A DNA stretch of 64,000 nt, from the NCBI GenBank assembly GCA_038503065.1, contig JBCAMK010000012.1, forward strand, positions 1,302,001 through 1,366,000, given 5' to 3'. Each line of letters starts with the position of its first letter. Within the stretch, counting starts at the first letter, position 1. This DNA comes from Paragyromitra xinjiangensis. Its lineage: Eukaryota > Ascomycota > Pezizomycetes > Pezizales > Discinaceae. Positions 48,701-61,614 of the stretch are shown piece after piece. The translations under genes were made by a program, and so were the position numbers. The notes under the pieces are model-generated. The model was not told the origin of the DNA. It searched no databases and worked only from the letters and a program-made list of their open reading frames with translations.

Positions 48701-50676
48701 ATCGTAACCCCTCCCTTCTCACCTCCCTTTTCGTCAATATGCTGTCCCTGCGGTGGATTCGATTTTATTAATGGTTCATCCGGTCCAATATAATCCACCA
48801 GCAAGTCAATACACGTGTTAAAAAGGTCCATATGGCTATCCCCCGCAACATCCACCGCCATTTTCACCAATGCTTCCAGCACCTTCAAATCCTTTTCATT
48901 CTGGAAATCGTCGAAAATTGACATGACCAATGACCTCAGCACCTCCTCTTCACACACCTCCCTGATCGTCTCATACACGTCCTTGATCAGCGAGAGCACA
49001 CTAATCCGCATCGGGGTCGGTCGTGATCGGTTCTTGAAGAATATGTCCAGTAGATGTCCACAGTTCGTTAGCCAATCACTACAAGACGGATAGCAAAGGT
49101 GCTCGGTGGCATAATGATTAATGACGTGTTCTGCCGCCGAGTTAGGTAGATGTCCATGTACACGGACGAAGAAATCGACGACCTCGTCCGTCTGCTCGAA
49201 TTCCGGATTATGGCATGCTACTTCCAGCTGATTTATAACTTGAAAGATAGCCTGCGAAATCGCTGCACTTAATCCACTATATTCAGCCCCTTGCGGAGGC
49301 GGCGAAGCTTCGTGTGTCCCCGAGCGAACGCCCAATGGTGTCCCATCCGCTCGCTCTGTCGTTCTACGAGAACACGCCACGAGGAGATCCAACGGGACCG
49401 CCCATTCATCGAAAGAGATCTGTGAAACGACGTCCTTACTCGCAAGGATAGCACTGATAGCCCGGCAAATTTCCAATTCGAGTCGTGCACTATCGGCGGC
49501 GAGAGCAGATTGGAATGCCGACATGACGATAGGGAATTGTACTGGAGGTAAGCCGTCTTGCTCATTCGCTATTAGTAGTTTTTCCAAGAACCAGACCGCG
49601 CCTTTCAGGGTGTTCGTATTTGCATTCGCAGAGTTTCCACTAGGGTTCTTCGCAGGTGTCTCAAGGATTTCCAGGAGAACGAGAACAGAATTATGGGCCA
49701 TATAGCTCTTGCATAGATTGCTGACAGCGCTCCAGGTAGCATCGGCAAGCTCCCGAAGGGTAGCATACGCGCCACACAGCACCTCTATACAAGCCTTCAG
49801 CGCAGGACGGGGAACATATCCATACGTGATAAGAGCTTCAATGAAGCAAATAGAGCATTCGATGTCCCTCTTATGTGTTGTCCTCCTACAGATAGACAGA
49901 ACATCCGTAAGCAGCTGATTTACCTCACGCTCCTCAAACGATTTGAAGTTGAATTTGATGACGTCAGTCGTGAACCCGAACAACTCCTTCAAGCAAAACT
50001 CCGCCCCAGACATATTCTCCGGATTATTCCCATCTCCAGCCCTTTTTCGGGCTTGGCGCGTAATCGTAGCCTCCTTGAACCAAGCCTTGAGCCATCTGGA
50101 CAATAAACCACCCAGCTCCTTCTGAAACGTAGATACATCCCTCCCCCCGCTCGTGAGCGCGATCATAGCCTGTAGTTGGTAGAAGAAGTCCTCCATGCAC
50201 ACATGATACGCTATGGTGCGGTAGATTTTGAGCCTATCAAGCGACGACGGTTCATGCTGCTTGATGCACGCCGAGAGTAGTTTAAAAGCCGCCTGTCGAA
50301 CCTCCGGTGGGTTCTCTTCATCCAGTAGATCCTGCGCATTTGACCAAATTTCGGTAACGGTAGAGACGGGGTAGTCAGCTATAATCATGCGCAGCGCCTC
50401 CGCGGCCGCCACACGGTCGTTCACGGGATTGTTGGCCCTCAGCCTATCCACCAAGGCCTGCCCGCTGTTGACGACTTCCTCGCTGAAGTACTCCCCGTGC
50501 AAGCTCGAGCGGTGGTGGCCATTGCTGGTGAGCGGGGCGGCTGGCGACGGCGGGATGGAGAAACCGGTTCGGTTCAGACCTCGGAAGCTTCGGAAGACAT
50601 TGGCGATTCCGGAAGCGGCTTTGTTGGAGTCTTGGAGCTGGGGCGGGTCGACGTTACTCTGGGGAGATGGAGGCAT
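45766..50676 (-). CDS. TSC2: Tuberin (TSC2), Rheb GTPase-activating protein
   Basis: Two exons, 50676-47062 and 46938-45766, joined in phase 0 across a 123-base intron; 1,595 residues. The first ~1,200 residues form the tuberin HEAT-like helical region, with a disordered Pro/Ser-rich N-terminus and a Ser-rich insert near residue 780. The second exon carries the Rap/Ran-GAP domain: VDFHKIGIVYVGAGQTEE, FAYVWSDRITEIVFHITTMM, then KKRHIGNDFVNIVFNNSG, which contains the catalytic asparagine thumb (HIGNDFV). The tail is Ser/Gly-rich. By family it stimulates GTP hydrolysis on Rheb, limiting TORC1 signalling and amino-acid uptake, in complex with TSC1, which is not in this window. It is divergently transcribed from CSE1 with a 1.7 kb shared upstream region. 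Confidence 0.95.
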
Positions 50677-52399
50677 TTAAGTAACTATACAGGGATACGG
50701 CTAAGGGTCAGCGGAAACGCCGTTGACATGGAGGAGGATCAAAGTTTTCGGGAGGAAAGGCCTTTTCTATTGGTGTGTTTCAGGAACGAAACCTTATTGG
50801 AGCGGAGGAAAGTGAAAGAAGGAGGAAAAGAAAAAAAAGTGCAGTGACAACGGTAAAGAAAGTCACCTGACGGTCACGAGAAAAATAAAATAACAAAGAA
50901 CGTATGATGGTACGACGGTATATACGAGAGAGCGGCAGTATGATAACGAACCTATCGCCCAAAACACTCGGGTGAGTGAGTCCTGCGCCGAACGAAGCGC
51001 AGAAGGATGGGAGCACCACTCGCGAGACAGTGCAGATGGAGCTCGCGCAGGCGTTGAGACAATCCGGAAGCTGACGGGGGATGGTTTTGGGAGGATGAAG
51101 TCGGTCATATAAACAGCATGGAGAGAGCAGTTTGGGGGGGGGAGGGACAGGAGGGGGAGGAGGGGCGAGGAGGGGCGAGAGGTCAACGATAACCAACCAG
51201 CAGCAGCAGCAGCAGGATGGGGTGGTGGTGACAGAGAACGATCCAACAAGAGGAAAGATTCAAGCTGTTTGGTCTAGACAATGATAGGGAGCACAAGATA
51301 GCGAGCGTTACTGGAATTCACGTTGAATTTGGAAGATGCTGTGTTGTTGTTGTTTTTGCTGGCTGAATGTAAAGTGACGTTGCGTGTATGGAGGATTGGA
51401 GATGGGTCTGCGGAACGGGAGATGGGAGGGCAGGCAGGGACGAGTGAGGTGCAGAAACACCGTGCAGAGGGAGGATGGCTGGCTGATTTTGTAGCTGATT
51501 CTCGGAAGAAAGTGGGAAGGTATTTTTCCTCTTTCCTCTCTTGTTTACTTTTTTCTTTTTCTTGGTTTATTTTCTTCTTCCTCTCTTCCAAAAGAGTGTT
51601 ATGGGGGGGTGAGAGTGATATATTAGGCGGTGGTGGAACGTTTGAGGACGGAAGAGACACAGTGGTAAAATCAGATGTGGTTAAATAATGAGGACGAGAG
51701 ACAAGAGACGAGACTAGGGACGTTAAGCGCTCCAACGAAAGGAAAAATCGCCAAAAGTCTCGAGCAACACAGGTTTAGAGGCAGGACCCTCCCACCGACA
51801 CTTTAGGCAGGGGAGCAGCAGCAGAGCTTGGCAGGTGGGTGGGCGTGGGGTCTGACTGTCGGTCGGTCGGTCACTTGCTGTCAATCGTCACCGGGTGACG
51901 GATGACGGATGACGACTGAGTCTCGGACCATCGGTATCGGCTACGTTGCCGGCTGGGCGTGTGCGTGCATGCCTCAATTTACGCCCATCAAGGTTCTCCA
52001 TAGACAAAGGGGGATGATCGTTGCCGTTGCAGGAGGGTTCCACCCCGCCAAGCTGGCCCGACCTTTTTTTTGAGGCCGACGGGATACTCTTGTTGGTCGT
52101 CAGTTGGTCTGGCGGTCGGTTGCCTCAGTTGCATCATTTGTTTTCCTTCACGTCGTCCTCCTCTTTTTCCAATATCCTCCCCTCCTCCCCTCTGGCATTC
52201 AGGACAACAGCACTTACTTTGTCCTCCAAGGTTCTCGCACTGCTGCCACCACTACCCTGGCAAATAACAAGTAATCACCTCCATCCAACGTCCAATTCCT
52301 GCGTTGATCACAATACCCCCACTACACCACTTTATTCCCATTGCAACTACCACTATCACTACCACTATCACTACCACCTCCTCCACTGCCACCGCTACC
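50677..52399. promoter_or_regulatory. Shared divergent upstream region of TSC2 and CSE1
   Basis: No gene. Contains C/T-rich tracts on the CSE1 side (52140-52390), purine tracts on the TSC2 side, GGTC repeats near 51858-51872, a near-perfect 15-base palindrome CGTCACCGGGTGACG (51886-51900) followed by ATGACGG repeats, and a (CACTAT/CCACTA)n microsatellite just before the CSE1 ATG. Confidence 0.5.
52339..52398. repeat. ACC/ACT microsatellite in the CSE1 5' leader
   Basis: Tandem CACTACCACTAT-like units, then CCTCC and CCACCGCTACC, directly preceding the ATG at 52400. Confidence 0.8.
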
Positions 52400-55300
52400 A
52401 TGGCTGCCAACATCCAGTCTATCGCCCAGCTGCTGGACACCTCCCTTATCCCCCATCAGAATAAACAAGGTGGCTACACCAGCTCCAATTTATTTTTTTA
52501 AAATTTTATTTGTTTTTTCCTGTTTCTGCATCGCCCCCCCCCCGCGTGATCTAAATTGCGGGGGGGTAAGGTCCTGTTTGCTATTGTTTGAGCCTCAATC
52601 TTCTTTTTATTTGTTTTTTTCATCCAATTCTTGTCACGCTTCCAACGATAGCTGACCTGCTTAATCTGTACCAGCCGAGAAAACTCTAAGGGCCTCTGAA
52701 ACCGCGCAGGGATTCCCACTACTACTGCTGCAGATCGTGGCATCCGAAAACTTCGGCTTGAACACCCGTTTAGCAGCTGCCCTATATTTCAAGAACCTGA
52801 TTGGGAGGAACTGGACCGTGAGCTCTTCCCAACGTTCCACCAAGCTTAAATGAGCTAGAACTTGTGGTACTGATGGAATTTGGTATCTCTAGGATGAAGA
52901 AGGACGCTACAAGATGGTCGAGAGCGACGTCGCCGCTGTCAAGGCGGAGATTGTAGGGCTCATGATCAGTGCCCCACCAGCCCTCCAGGTGCAGTTGGGT
53001 GAAGCGATCAGTATTATTGCCGAGAGTGATTTCTGGGAACGATGGGATACTCTAATTGATGTGGATACCCCTACCTAATTACCCCGGGCACTTTGTGTGG
53101 TCTAACAACTAACTTGGATGTGCCGATCTTCAGGACCTCGTTTCCCGGCTCACTCCCGATAACCCACAAATAAATAACGGTGTTCTTCAAGTCGCCCATG
53201 CAATCTTTAAACGCTGGAGACCGTTATTCCGTTCGGATAGTTTGTTTATAGAGATCAACCATGTCCTTACTAAATTCACGGAACCCCTGCTCAAGCTATT
53301 TGAGGTGCGTCTCAGAGACCATATCCTGTCCAAACGCCCAACTGACCCGTTCTATAGTCCACAGATGCACTCATTACCCAAAATGAGAATAATAAACCCG
53401 CCCTGCAAGGCCTCTATCAAACCCTGAACCTTATCGTCAAAATCTCCTTCGACCTAAACTGCCAAGATCTGGCCCCTGTATTTGAGGAGAACCTTACGAC
53501 TATCATGGGGTTGTTTCACAAATATCTCACATATTCAAACCCTCTCCTGGTGACGGATGATGATGATGAAGCGGGCCTGCTGGAAAGGGTCAAGGCTGGA
53601 ATTTGCGAGTTTTTGCAGCTGTTTACACATAAGTATGAGGACGTGTTTGATGATATGCTGCAGAACTTTGTCAATTCGACATGGATGCTGTTGACGACTA
53701 CGGGGTTGGAGCCGAAATATGATATTGTGAGTGATTTTCCTCCTCTTGGACCATTTAGGGGTTGGTAAAGCTCGGGGTACTGACCGTGCGGATGGTAAAT
53801 AGCTTGTTAGCAAAGCTTTGCAGTTCTTGACATCGGTAGCGAGGTCGACAAGACATGCGCAGAATTTCAGCTCGATAGAGGTGCTGGAACAGGTGGTAGA
53901 AAAGATTATTCTTCCCAATATGACTTTGCGAACTTCAGACGAAGAGTTGTTTGAAGATGATCCAATTGAATTCATCCGACGAGATCTTGAGGGCTCTGAC
54001 AGCGACACCCGCCGAAGAGCAGCTACAGATTTCCTCCGACAGCTTCTAGAACAGTTCGACCAGAGTGTTACTCAGGTTGTCTGGAAGTATATTACCCATT
54101 ACCTTCAAGACTACAACAAAGCCCCGAAAGACAATTGGCGTTCCAAGGATACCGCCCTGTATCTTTTCTCCTCTATTGCCGCAAAGGGCTCAACAGAGCG
54201 TAAGGGTGTTGTTCACACTAATATTCTCGTCGACGTTGTTGATTTCTTTCAAAACTATGTCGCTGCGGACCTCGTTGCTCCGTTTGAGGAGGTTCAACCT
54301 ATTCTTAAGGTTGATGCAATTAAGTACTTGTACACTTTCCGAAGTCAATTGACCAAAGGACAACTATCAGACGCCTTCCCGCTCCTTGCAAAGCACCTCG
54401 CATCGCCTAATTATGTCGTGTACACATACACTGCAATCACCGTTGAGCGACTCCTCGCCATGACATCGGAGGGGCAGCCGGTCTTCCATCCGGAAGACCT
54501 GAAACCGTATTCGAAGGACCTGTTGCAGCATTTGTTCAGGCTAATAGAGCAGGGAAGAACCCCGGAGAAGATCCAGGAGAATGAGTTTTTGATGCGGTGT
54601 GTGATGAGGTGTTTGATTGTCGCGAAGGATGCGACGGGGCAGGTTGTGGAGTTTGTGTTGGGCGAGTTGATTAGGATTACGGGAGAGATTGCGAAGAACC
54701 CAAGTAATCCGAGGTTTATTCACTATCACTTTGAGGCCTTGGGTGCTATCATCCGATTTGTTGCTCCACAGCAGCCCGAAAGTCTCGAGAATGCTCTACA
54801 TGATCCTTTCATGAGCATTCTCGGCCAAGATGTCACTGAATTCATTCCATATGTCTTCCAGCTTCTCGCTCTGCTTCTTGAGAGCAACCCCTCTGCTCCC
54901 CTCCCTCAGCGTTATAAGGATCTTATCACCCCACTTCTCACCCCCGCACTTTGGGAATCCCGTGGAAATGTCCCAGCACTCGTTCGCCTCCTCCAGGCTA
55001 TTATGGCTCGCGGTGCAGAGCACTTCGTACAGAATAACCAAGTATCTCCCATCTTGGGAATCTTCCAAAAGCTCGTGTCATCAAAACTGACAGAAACTCA
55101 CGCATTCGACTTACTCGAGGCATGCTTCATCAACTTCCCACTTGCCTCACTACAGCCGTTCTTGAAAGACATCTTCATCATCCTACTAACCCGTCTCAAC
55201 AGTTCTAAAACCGAAGCCCTCTCCCAAAAGTTCGTTCGCCTATTCTACTTCCTCGCCGCCCGCGATAAGGAAGGTTGTGGCCCCGATTTCGTCGTTAAGG

Positions 55301-55825
55301 CCATCGATACTGTCCAACCGGGTATCTTTGTCCAACTCTACACTGCCGTCGTTCTCCCCGATACACAGAAGCTGCAGAAGCCCGCCGACCGTAAGATTGC
55401 CGTGATCGGACTAACGAAGTTCGTCGCCTTCTCGGACGAGATCGCGGGACAGTACCATAAGGCATGGCCGAACAGCGTGATGGCCTTGTTGAAACTACTC
55501 GAAATCCCACCGGTGCCGAGTCAGGAAGGGGATGTAGAGCTAGTTGATGCGGATATCGATGATTTGAGCTTTGGTAGCACGTACACAAGACTGAATACAT
55601 GTAAGAAGCGGGTGGTGGATCTGTTCCCGGAGGTGCCGCGAGATTTAAAGAAGTGGTGTGGAACGCAGATTAGGAAAGGAAGCGAGGATAATGGTGGAAG
55701 GGTATGTTTCTCTGTTTTCTTAGGGATTTATGATGGTTTACTAACAATTAATATAGGTGGAAGCATGGATTAAAGCGGAATTGCCAGATGAGGCTAAGAG
55801 GATGTTGAGGAATTACATGCAGTAG
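52400..55825 (+). CDS. CSE1: Importin-alpha re-exporter (exportin-2/CAS)
   Basis: Seven exons: 52400-52469, 52675-52817, 52893-53060, 53134-53304, 53358-53726, 53803-55701 and 55757-55825; 962 residues, near the yeast Cse1 length of 960. Family role: with Ran-GTP it returns importin-alpha from nucleus to cytoplasm. The importin-beta N-terminal segment is recognisable (LAAALYFKNLIGRNW, then VQLGEAISIIAESDFWERW). Strongly conserved Cse1 blocks follow, including LFEDDPIEFIRRDLEGSD, TRRRAATDFL, VDAIKYLYTFRSQLT and AKNPSNPRFIHY. The 205-base first intron contains a C8 run; the fourth exon follows a donor with the weak sequence GTGGAT. The start has a favourable ACC ATG context. Divergent from TSC2. 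Confidence 0.96.
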
Positions 55826-57586
55826 AACTACAAAAGTAGCGGGCTCGGTGAATTTTTTGAATTGAGCTGGGGGTGGTCTTTTTTTACATGTCGGAATGAT
55901 ATAAAAATTAAATTGCTGTTTTTATTGTTGGTTTGGCGATAGCTTTTTGTAGTGTCTATTGCTGATTCATATCTGTGCATTTGTGTATGTGTAGGAATTC
56001 TAAGGGTGCTGAAGAATTGTGCGAGTGATGGACTGTGATTGGATGTTAGACTGGGGTGGTTGTCTTGCGACATGGACACGTGCCCTTATATTCAAAAAGA
56101 ACTGAAAGAGAAGCCGTTGGAGCCTTGTGGGGTTAATCTTGTAAAAACATAATACCCTACTTCTATCTTCTATGCGACTGTTGCAAGCTTCTTATGAAAT
56201 AATCGGATTTTATAATAAGCTAAGAAGCAAAGAAAAAAGTGCTATCTCTAGTAAATACCAACCAAAAACCCTGCCCGGTTCGGGCTAATGTTAATGAGGT
56301 GAAAATTTTGCTATAAACCGGTTTTAGATACTATGCTCCTTCACAGAGTCTCCAATGGTTATTCGTTTGTTGTACGTTTGCATGACTCAGTACAGAATCT
56401 TCATCCGTTCTTTACCTGTCGTATTGACTTTGACCTAAGAATAACATCAGAGAGGCCTTCAACTCAATCAGGAGCCTGACGCAGAGTTTCCAATGGGCTG
56501 GGTCCTACTGAGCGAAGGTTTCTAACCTTTCTTCTTGATTAGACTATGTTCCTCGCTCAACTATTCGTGTAACGCTCCCGCGTAGGCTTTTGTTGCTATC
56601 AATGGCTTTATGGTTTGGTGTGTGGTTTCCGTAATTAGTGGTCTTGAATATCCGTTCTACGATGCTGTACACTGCTTTAATACCCCTAGGTTCTTCGCGA
56701 TGTGCCTCGTAATCAGGTAGTATGATTTAGATGGAGGTTTGATTTCGAATTGATACCCAGTTACTCGGATAGAGTTCTTGAGAGGAGGTTCAGATGAGGA
56801 ACAAACATGCACTGAAGCACAGACAAAGCTTAAACTACCGCTGCAATCTCTTTTTGTGTTCTATGAGCTTGAAATGAAAAGTACTCCCGACACTATAGAA
56901 CTTATATCCTCACTCAGTTGCACTCATTCCCTAAGGGACGGATTCTACTGCTTACCTGCCCCTTAATGGCGTTTCTCTAGATAGTTGGTTCGGTTTCAAC
57001 TCCTCTCGCTCAGAGTTTACTTTGGCCTCTTTCATGACACCTTCGGTTTCTTTCTTGATGTCGATGTTTCCAGCATGGATTTGCTAAATGTTGGTGGCAG
57101 GGCTAACATAGGCAGCAATTGGGTGTGCATGGGCCCCCGGGGGATAAGCTCTATGGGTAAGGAAATACTTTGTGAGTGAGTATTTGTTGTCATGAATCAG
57201 TTGTTGCTGCAGGCTGAGTCAATTAACTAGCTTTGAACTCATCGAAGGTCGTTAGTCTCTTGTTCGAATTCTCTCTTTCATTTGTTTACTATTCCCTTCG
57301 CCTTTCGCTTGCTAGGGCGAGCAATAATTCATATCTGAGCGACGGCTGTATTGCTCTGGTAATTAAGAGAACATGGTGCGAAAATTGTTGCTTATATGTA
57401 GTGCACAGATACTAAAGCATTGACATTGTATCTTCATGATCACGCAACCTGCATGTATGCTAAAAAAATACTTTATCCTCCTACAGTTAATGCTCGCACT
57501 GCCCGGCCCATATCCTAGCGCTAGGAGAAATAATCAAACGACACAAAATTAATGGAATGTTTAGCCAGCACAACGATCAACCAAAT
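55826..57586. other. Intergenic region
   Basis: 3' flank of CSE1 (T-rich to about 55930), then about 1.5 kb with only short frames. Nothing recognised. Confidence 0.4.
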
Positions 57587-58405
57587 TCAACGCTCAGCAT
57601 CGGTACACACGGTAGCTTTACCTTCCTTCTCTTTATTAAGGCCCCGCAACTTTGCAAACTCAGGAAACTGCATCCACGCCGCCATCTCTTCCCCAGAACA
57701 CTCGTTTTTCAACCGAGAATCTTGTCCGACGACTGAATAAACTTTATCGTCATAAACCCCTGTGCAGTAAACACAACCTACTCAAATAAATTAATAAGAC
57801 TCGTAGAAAAACTCTCACGGAATAAACTCACCCCAACCTCCGTGGCTATGCCAATGTGAACCCTTCGCCTCAAGATGCAAGTTCAAATAACCTTTCATTG
57901 AGCCCGGCAACTTCCTACTCTTATATAAGTTCAACGTATTCCACTTGTCCGTGAACGTCAAAATCGTGCAAGGATGGTCATTGTAAAACTGCTCCGCCCA
58001 ACAACCTCCTTGACTTCGGTCATTCCACGTAGGCGATAGTGCATAGACAAGCTTAGCCCGGCCTCGGAACTTCAACATAACCTCACGCAGCTTCATCGCT
58101 CCAACAATTCGTGCAAAGTGTAGATCTCTCTCTTGGTCGCAGATCTCCCGATGGTAGCAAAGTAGTCCTCGTCCATCATCACCAGCAGCTTCTCGAGCCT
58201 TCCGCCTTTCATCGCAGTCTTCCAAAACTTCCCGGATAAAATCCTCATCTCCCTGTCCAGGAACAACCTTCACTTGCACCGCAGGACTGAACGAATACAG
58301 TGCGTCCCAAGGAATCCAACAAACCTTTGGACTTCGTACTTGAACTTTCTTTGGACGGGTTGGTTCTTCCGTGATCTCAGGCCCCGACATCATAAACTCG
58401 TTCAA
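57587..58405 (-). CDS. Hypothetical protein, two exons
   Basis: Not recognised. Exon 1 (58405-57832) and exon 2 (57777-57587) join in phase across a GTGAGT...GAGTAG intron of 54 bases; 254 residues. The reading continues for 62 codons after the junction, which supports the model. The protein is soluble, with no signal peptide. Visible traits: acidic/basic helix DEDFIREVLEDCDERRKARE, a CxxHRE segment (LLCYHREICDQERDLHF), Trp-rich blocks, and HWHSHGGWGCVYCTG across the splice junction with His and Cys residues that could bind metal. The start may be at the second Met (MMSGPE). It could be a lineage-specific or fungal-conserved protein of unknown function. Confidence 0.7.
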
Positions 58406-60318
58406 TTTTTTCGTCGAACGAAGATTCTTAGACTAAAGAAGATACAAAAACACGCGTGTCTGTCCACTTAAATAAGTGATGGCGCTGAGTGAAGCGATGT
58501 GTTTGTTATAGTGCTATCTAACAAACACGAAGCTATTCCTTTTATACTTTTGCAAGGTTACGTATACTTATTCTCAAGCCAGGTAACATGTGCATGTTCC
58601 CAGGCTATAAGCCTACAACCGGAACAGTTGCTATCTCGCCCCGCATCGGGACATTAAACCCCTATGACTATATAAACGATATTCGCCGTCCCGCATCTTC
58701 TTATCTTAGCAGCCCATCTGCGTCATTGGGCGGCACTAACATAATATATAGGTTTATCAAACCCTCGATCCTGATATTTTATGGTACACAATACCTAAGA
58801 GTCATTTGCTATCACGGATAATTTGCCATCCTGTATGAATCAACCCAACACTAAGCATCCTGCATAGTGAAATGCGACTGTGATTCATCCCCAGCTTAAG
58901 TGCAGCTTTATAACCATACATGAATATGAGTCTTGATGCCAAGTGTCGGGATCTAGGCATGACAGAGCATTGATTAATTAATTAATTGATAATTCAACAC
59001 GTATCCAGCCCTTAAGCTATGGCGACACACAGCAGAGCATCATTTCAATGTGGGAAATTTCTGCCATCGGAGAATCTCACGCCTCGTTATCGTAAACGGG
59101 TTTCCACATGATAACCTCTTTATGAGTATTGTCGTACCCAAAATATCGCTTAATTTTGAGGCTATCATTCGTGGGTGAATGTTATTTTTGGGAAGCATAA
59201 TAATGGGGTATGATAGGTAGTATTGCGTTTGTGGTGGGTTTTGTGGGTAGGTACATGTATCCTAATCCGTCTACTAATGAGGTAGTAACGTGAAGTGGGG
59301 TGTTTTGGAACCGGAATCAGCATCGTGTATCGAGTAGGTTAGTTGGCCGGCGAACAGACCGGTAAATGTTTTGGGTAACTGCCGGTTAGTCGTTAGTCGG
59401 CCTAGAGTCTGCTGATATCTGCCGGGGTGTTGCGCACAAATAAGAAGATATTTAATAGAGAGCGTTGCTCTGCATTATGCTTGCTCATACTAGACACCTG
59501 GCGCTGGTGACCGGTGTGGGTGGTGTTTCGTGGGTCGTTCCACGAGGATTACACGAATGGCAGTATATGAGTTAGTCTGAGTTACGCTTAAGGCGTTTTT
59601 TTGGAACCCCAGAAGAGTGATACAAGGAGCCCAAGCTTCACAATGATGTACTTCAGTGTATGATAATTTTACTATTATTTTATTATTTACGGTGTACTTC
59701 ACATATCGTCACTCGCGAAAGCCAATCCGTTGCTATAAACACTTAACCCTAGATGGCGGACTCCCCGTAAGTCTGAATGAGGGTTCGAGTAGTATTCAAC
59801 CATATAAATTCTAAAATGCTTCTAGACCTCCCTATGGAGTGCTCCAATTTTTCCGTTGACAAACCAGACATGAGGCTAGCGTTAGATATCATGCGCGTTT
59901 ACCCTCTGCGATGAAATAATCTCTAGATTAGGAGAGTAGCTCATTATACCGGTGCGGGAATCTAGGGTAACGGTTTCTGTGACTATGTAGAAGTATGTTC
60001 TTAACAACTAAGGAATACTAAGCCAAACTATCCTACGAGTGATATCTCATGATAGCATCGTGAAATTTTGCTCTAAAGAACACAGTACATGACGATTAGT
60101 TACCAGTAAGAAGTTAGAATTGGTCACTCTTAAGGCTGGGTCTCGCTAAACCTCGATTAAACGAGTGCTTGAGCAACACGGTATACATACCCGCAATCCC
60201 CGATCTAACCTGGGCCAGGAACGAGTGGTAAGTCCCGTTGCGAATGCTTGGCGAGCGGAGCCGCGTTTTCCCAACAACGTCATCCTCCAACTTTATCTCC
60301 ACTTCACATTATTTTGCA
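58406..60318. other. Intergenic region
   Basis: About 1.9 kb without a supported gene. Contains a TTAATTAATTAATTGATAA run near 58975-58993. Upstream part of the DUF1640 gene at the right end: an in-frame ATG at 60238 exists but would add residues before the better mitochondrial signal. Confidence 0.4.
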
Positions 60319-61614
60319 ATGTCGCTACCTCGACTATCGTTCTTGTATCCATCACTACATTTCTCGAAACGGCTTTTCTACCCTACGGTGACCGCCGCCG
60401 CTGCACGACGATACCGACATGGAACTGCTGTTGAGCCTACGCCAATACCGTCATCCAAAGAAGCTGCAACTCTAGCTAAAGATGAGATCAAAAGAGCACA
60501 GAAAGAGGATGTGATTGCTTCGTCTCCAAGTGGGGTGGAGAGAGGGGAGCTAAAGTTATCTCCGCTAGAAGATGTTACAGGGATACCAGCTGGGAGAACG
60601 GTTGGCCCAGAGAAGGGGACTGTGGAAAAGCCAGCACCTCCACCTCCACCTCCACAAGTACCAACGCTGAATTTGGCACCGGGGGAGTGGGTACACCATT
60701 TTGATACGTATGGCTTGGCAAAGAGTCTCGAGAGCTCGGGGTTCCAGAATGGACAATCTGTTATCATAATGAAGGGGATCCGTGGGTTGTTGACAAAGAA
60801 TTTGGAGGTTGCGAAGGAGAACTTAGTTAGCAAGAGTGACGTTGAAAATGTAAGTTTTGTGTTTCATATTTTCCCTCTTTTTCGAATATTTTGGCTGAAA
60901 TCTGAGAAACAAGGAATCATATCTGTTCCACGCAGCATGCAGCGAGCTTCGAAACGAGATTCAGTACACACGAAAAACACACATTGATAACCTACGTGCG
61001 GATGGCGCCGCCATACAACAAGAGTATGATCTCTTGAACCAAAAGTTCTTGGAAGACATGATGAGCTTGAAGGATGAGCTTAACGGACTGTTCAATGATC
61101 GAAAGATGGTCACAAGGGCGGAGCAGAGAGCTATGGAGAATAAGGTTGGCCCACTTGTCTCTGGGAAGCCAAAGAAATGTGAAGTTTAACTAACAGTGCA
61201 CCAAAAATCTAGATACAAGAGCTGAATTACAAGATTACGGTGTTGATCAACTCAGATCTAAGATCAGAGATTGAGAAATTACGTTGGACTACAACTCGCA
61301 GAGGTCTTATTGCCATTGCAGCCCTCGCAAGTACGTCCCCCCTATATTTCCGCTATCCCATGCTCTTGTGTTCCACTCTTCTCCCAGCTATATTAAGAAA
61401 CTAACGAATACGGTCAGTTTTTGTGGTCTCCTCAATACGGATGAGCAAAAGTGGCCACGAAGAGAAGAAAGATAAAAAGTCGAAAGGAAAGAGCGAAGGA
61501 AAAGATGATACCCACGATTTCGAGAACAGGCTACTACCCTCAGATGCGCTTGCTGAAAGTCTCGCGAACTCAGGACCTGTAGCTTCTGGGGCGAGCTATG
61601 TTTCTCTGGGATAG
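60319..61614 (+). CDS. Mitochondrial coiled-coil protein, CCDC90/MCUR1-like (DUF1640)
   Basis: Four exons: 60319-60849, 60914-61144, 61213-61330 and 61418-61614; 358 residues, phases consistent. The start at 60319 (TTTTGCA ATG) gives an Arg/aromatic presequence (MSLPRLSFLYPSLHFSKRLF), a typical mitochondrial signal; a longer start at 60238 is open but less likely. After a Pro-rich linker (six prolines near residue 115) comes the family block HFDTYGLAKSLESSGF and IMKGIRGLLTKNLEVAKE, then a coiled coil (RNEIQYTRKTHIDNLRAD to IQELNYKITVLINSDLRSEI). A membrane span (LIAIAALAIFVVSSI) is split by the last intron, followed by a Lys-rich tail. By family it is an inner-membrane protein, related to animal MCUR1/CCDC90B and yeast Fmp32, linked to respiratory assembly. 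Confidence 0.92.
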
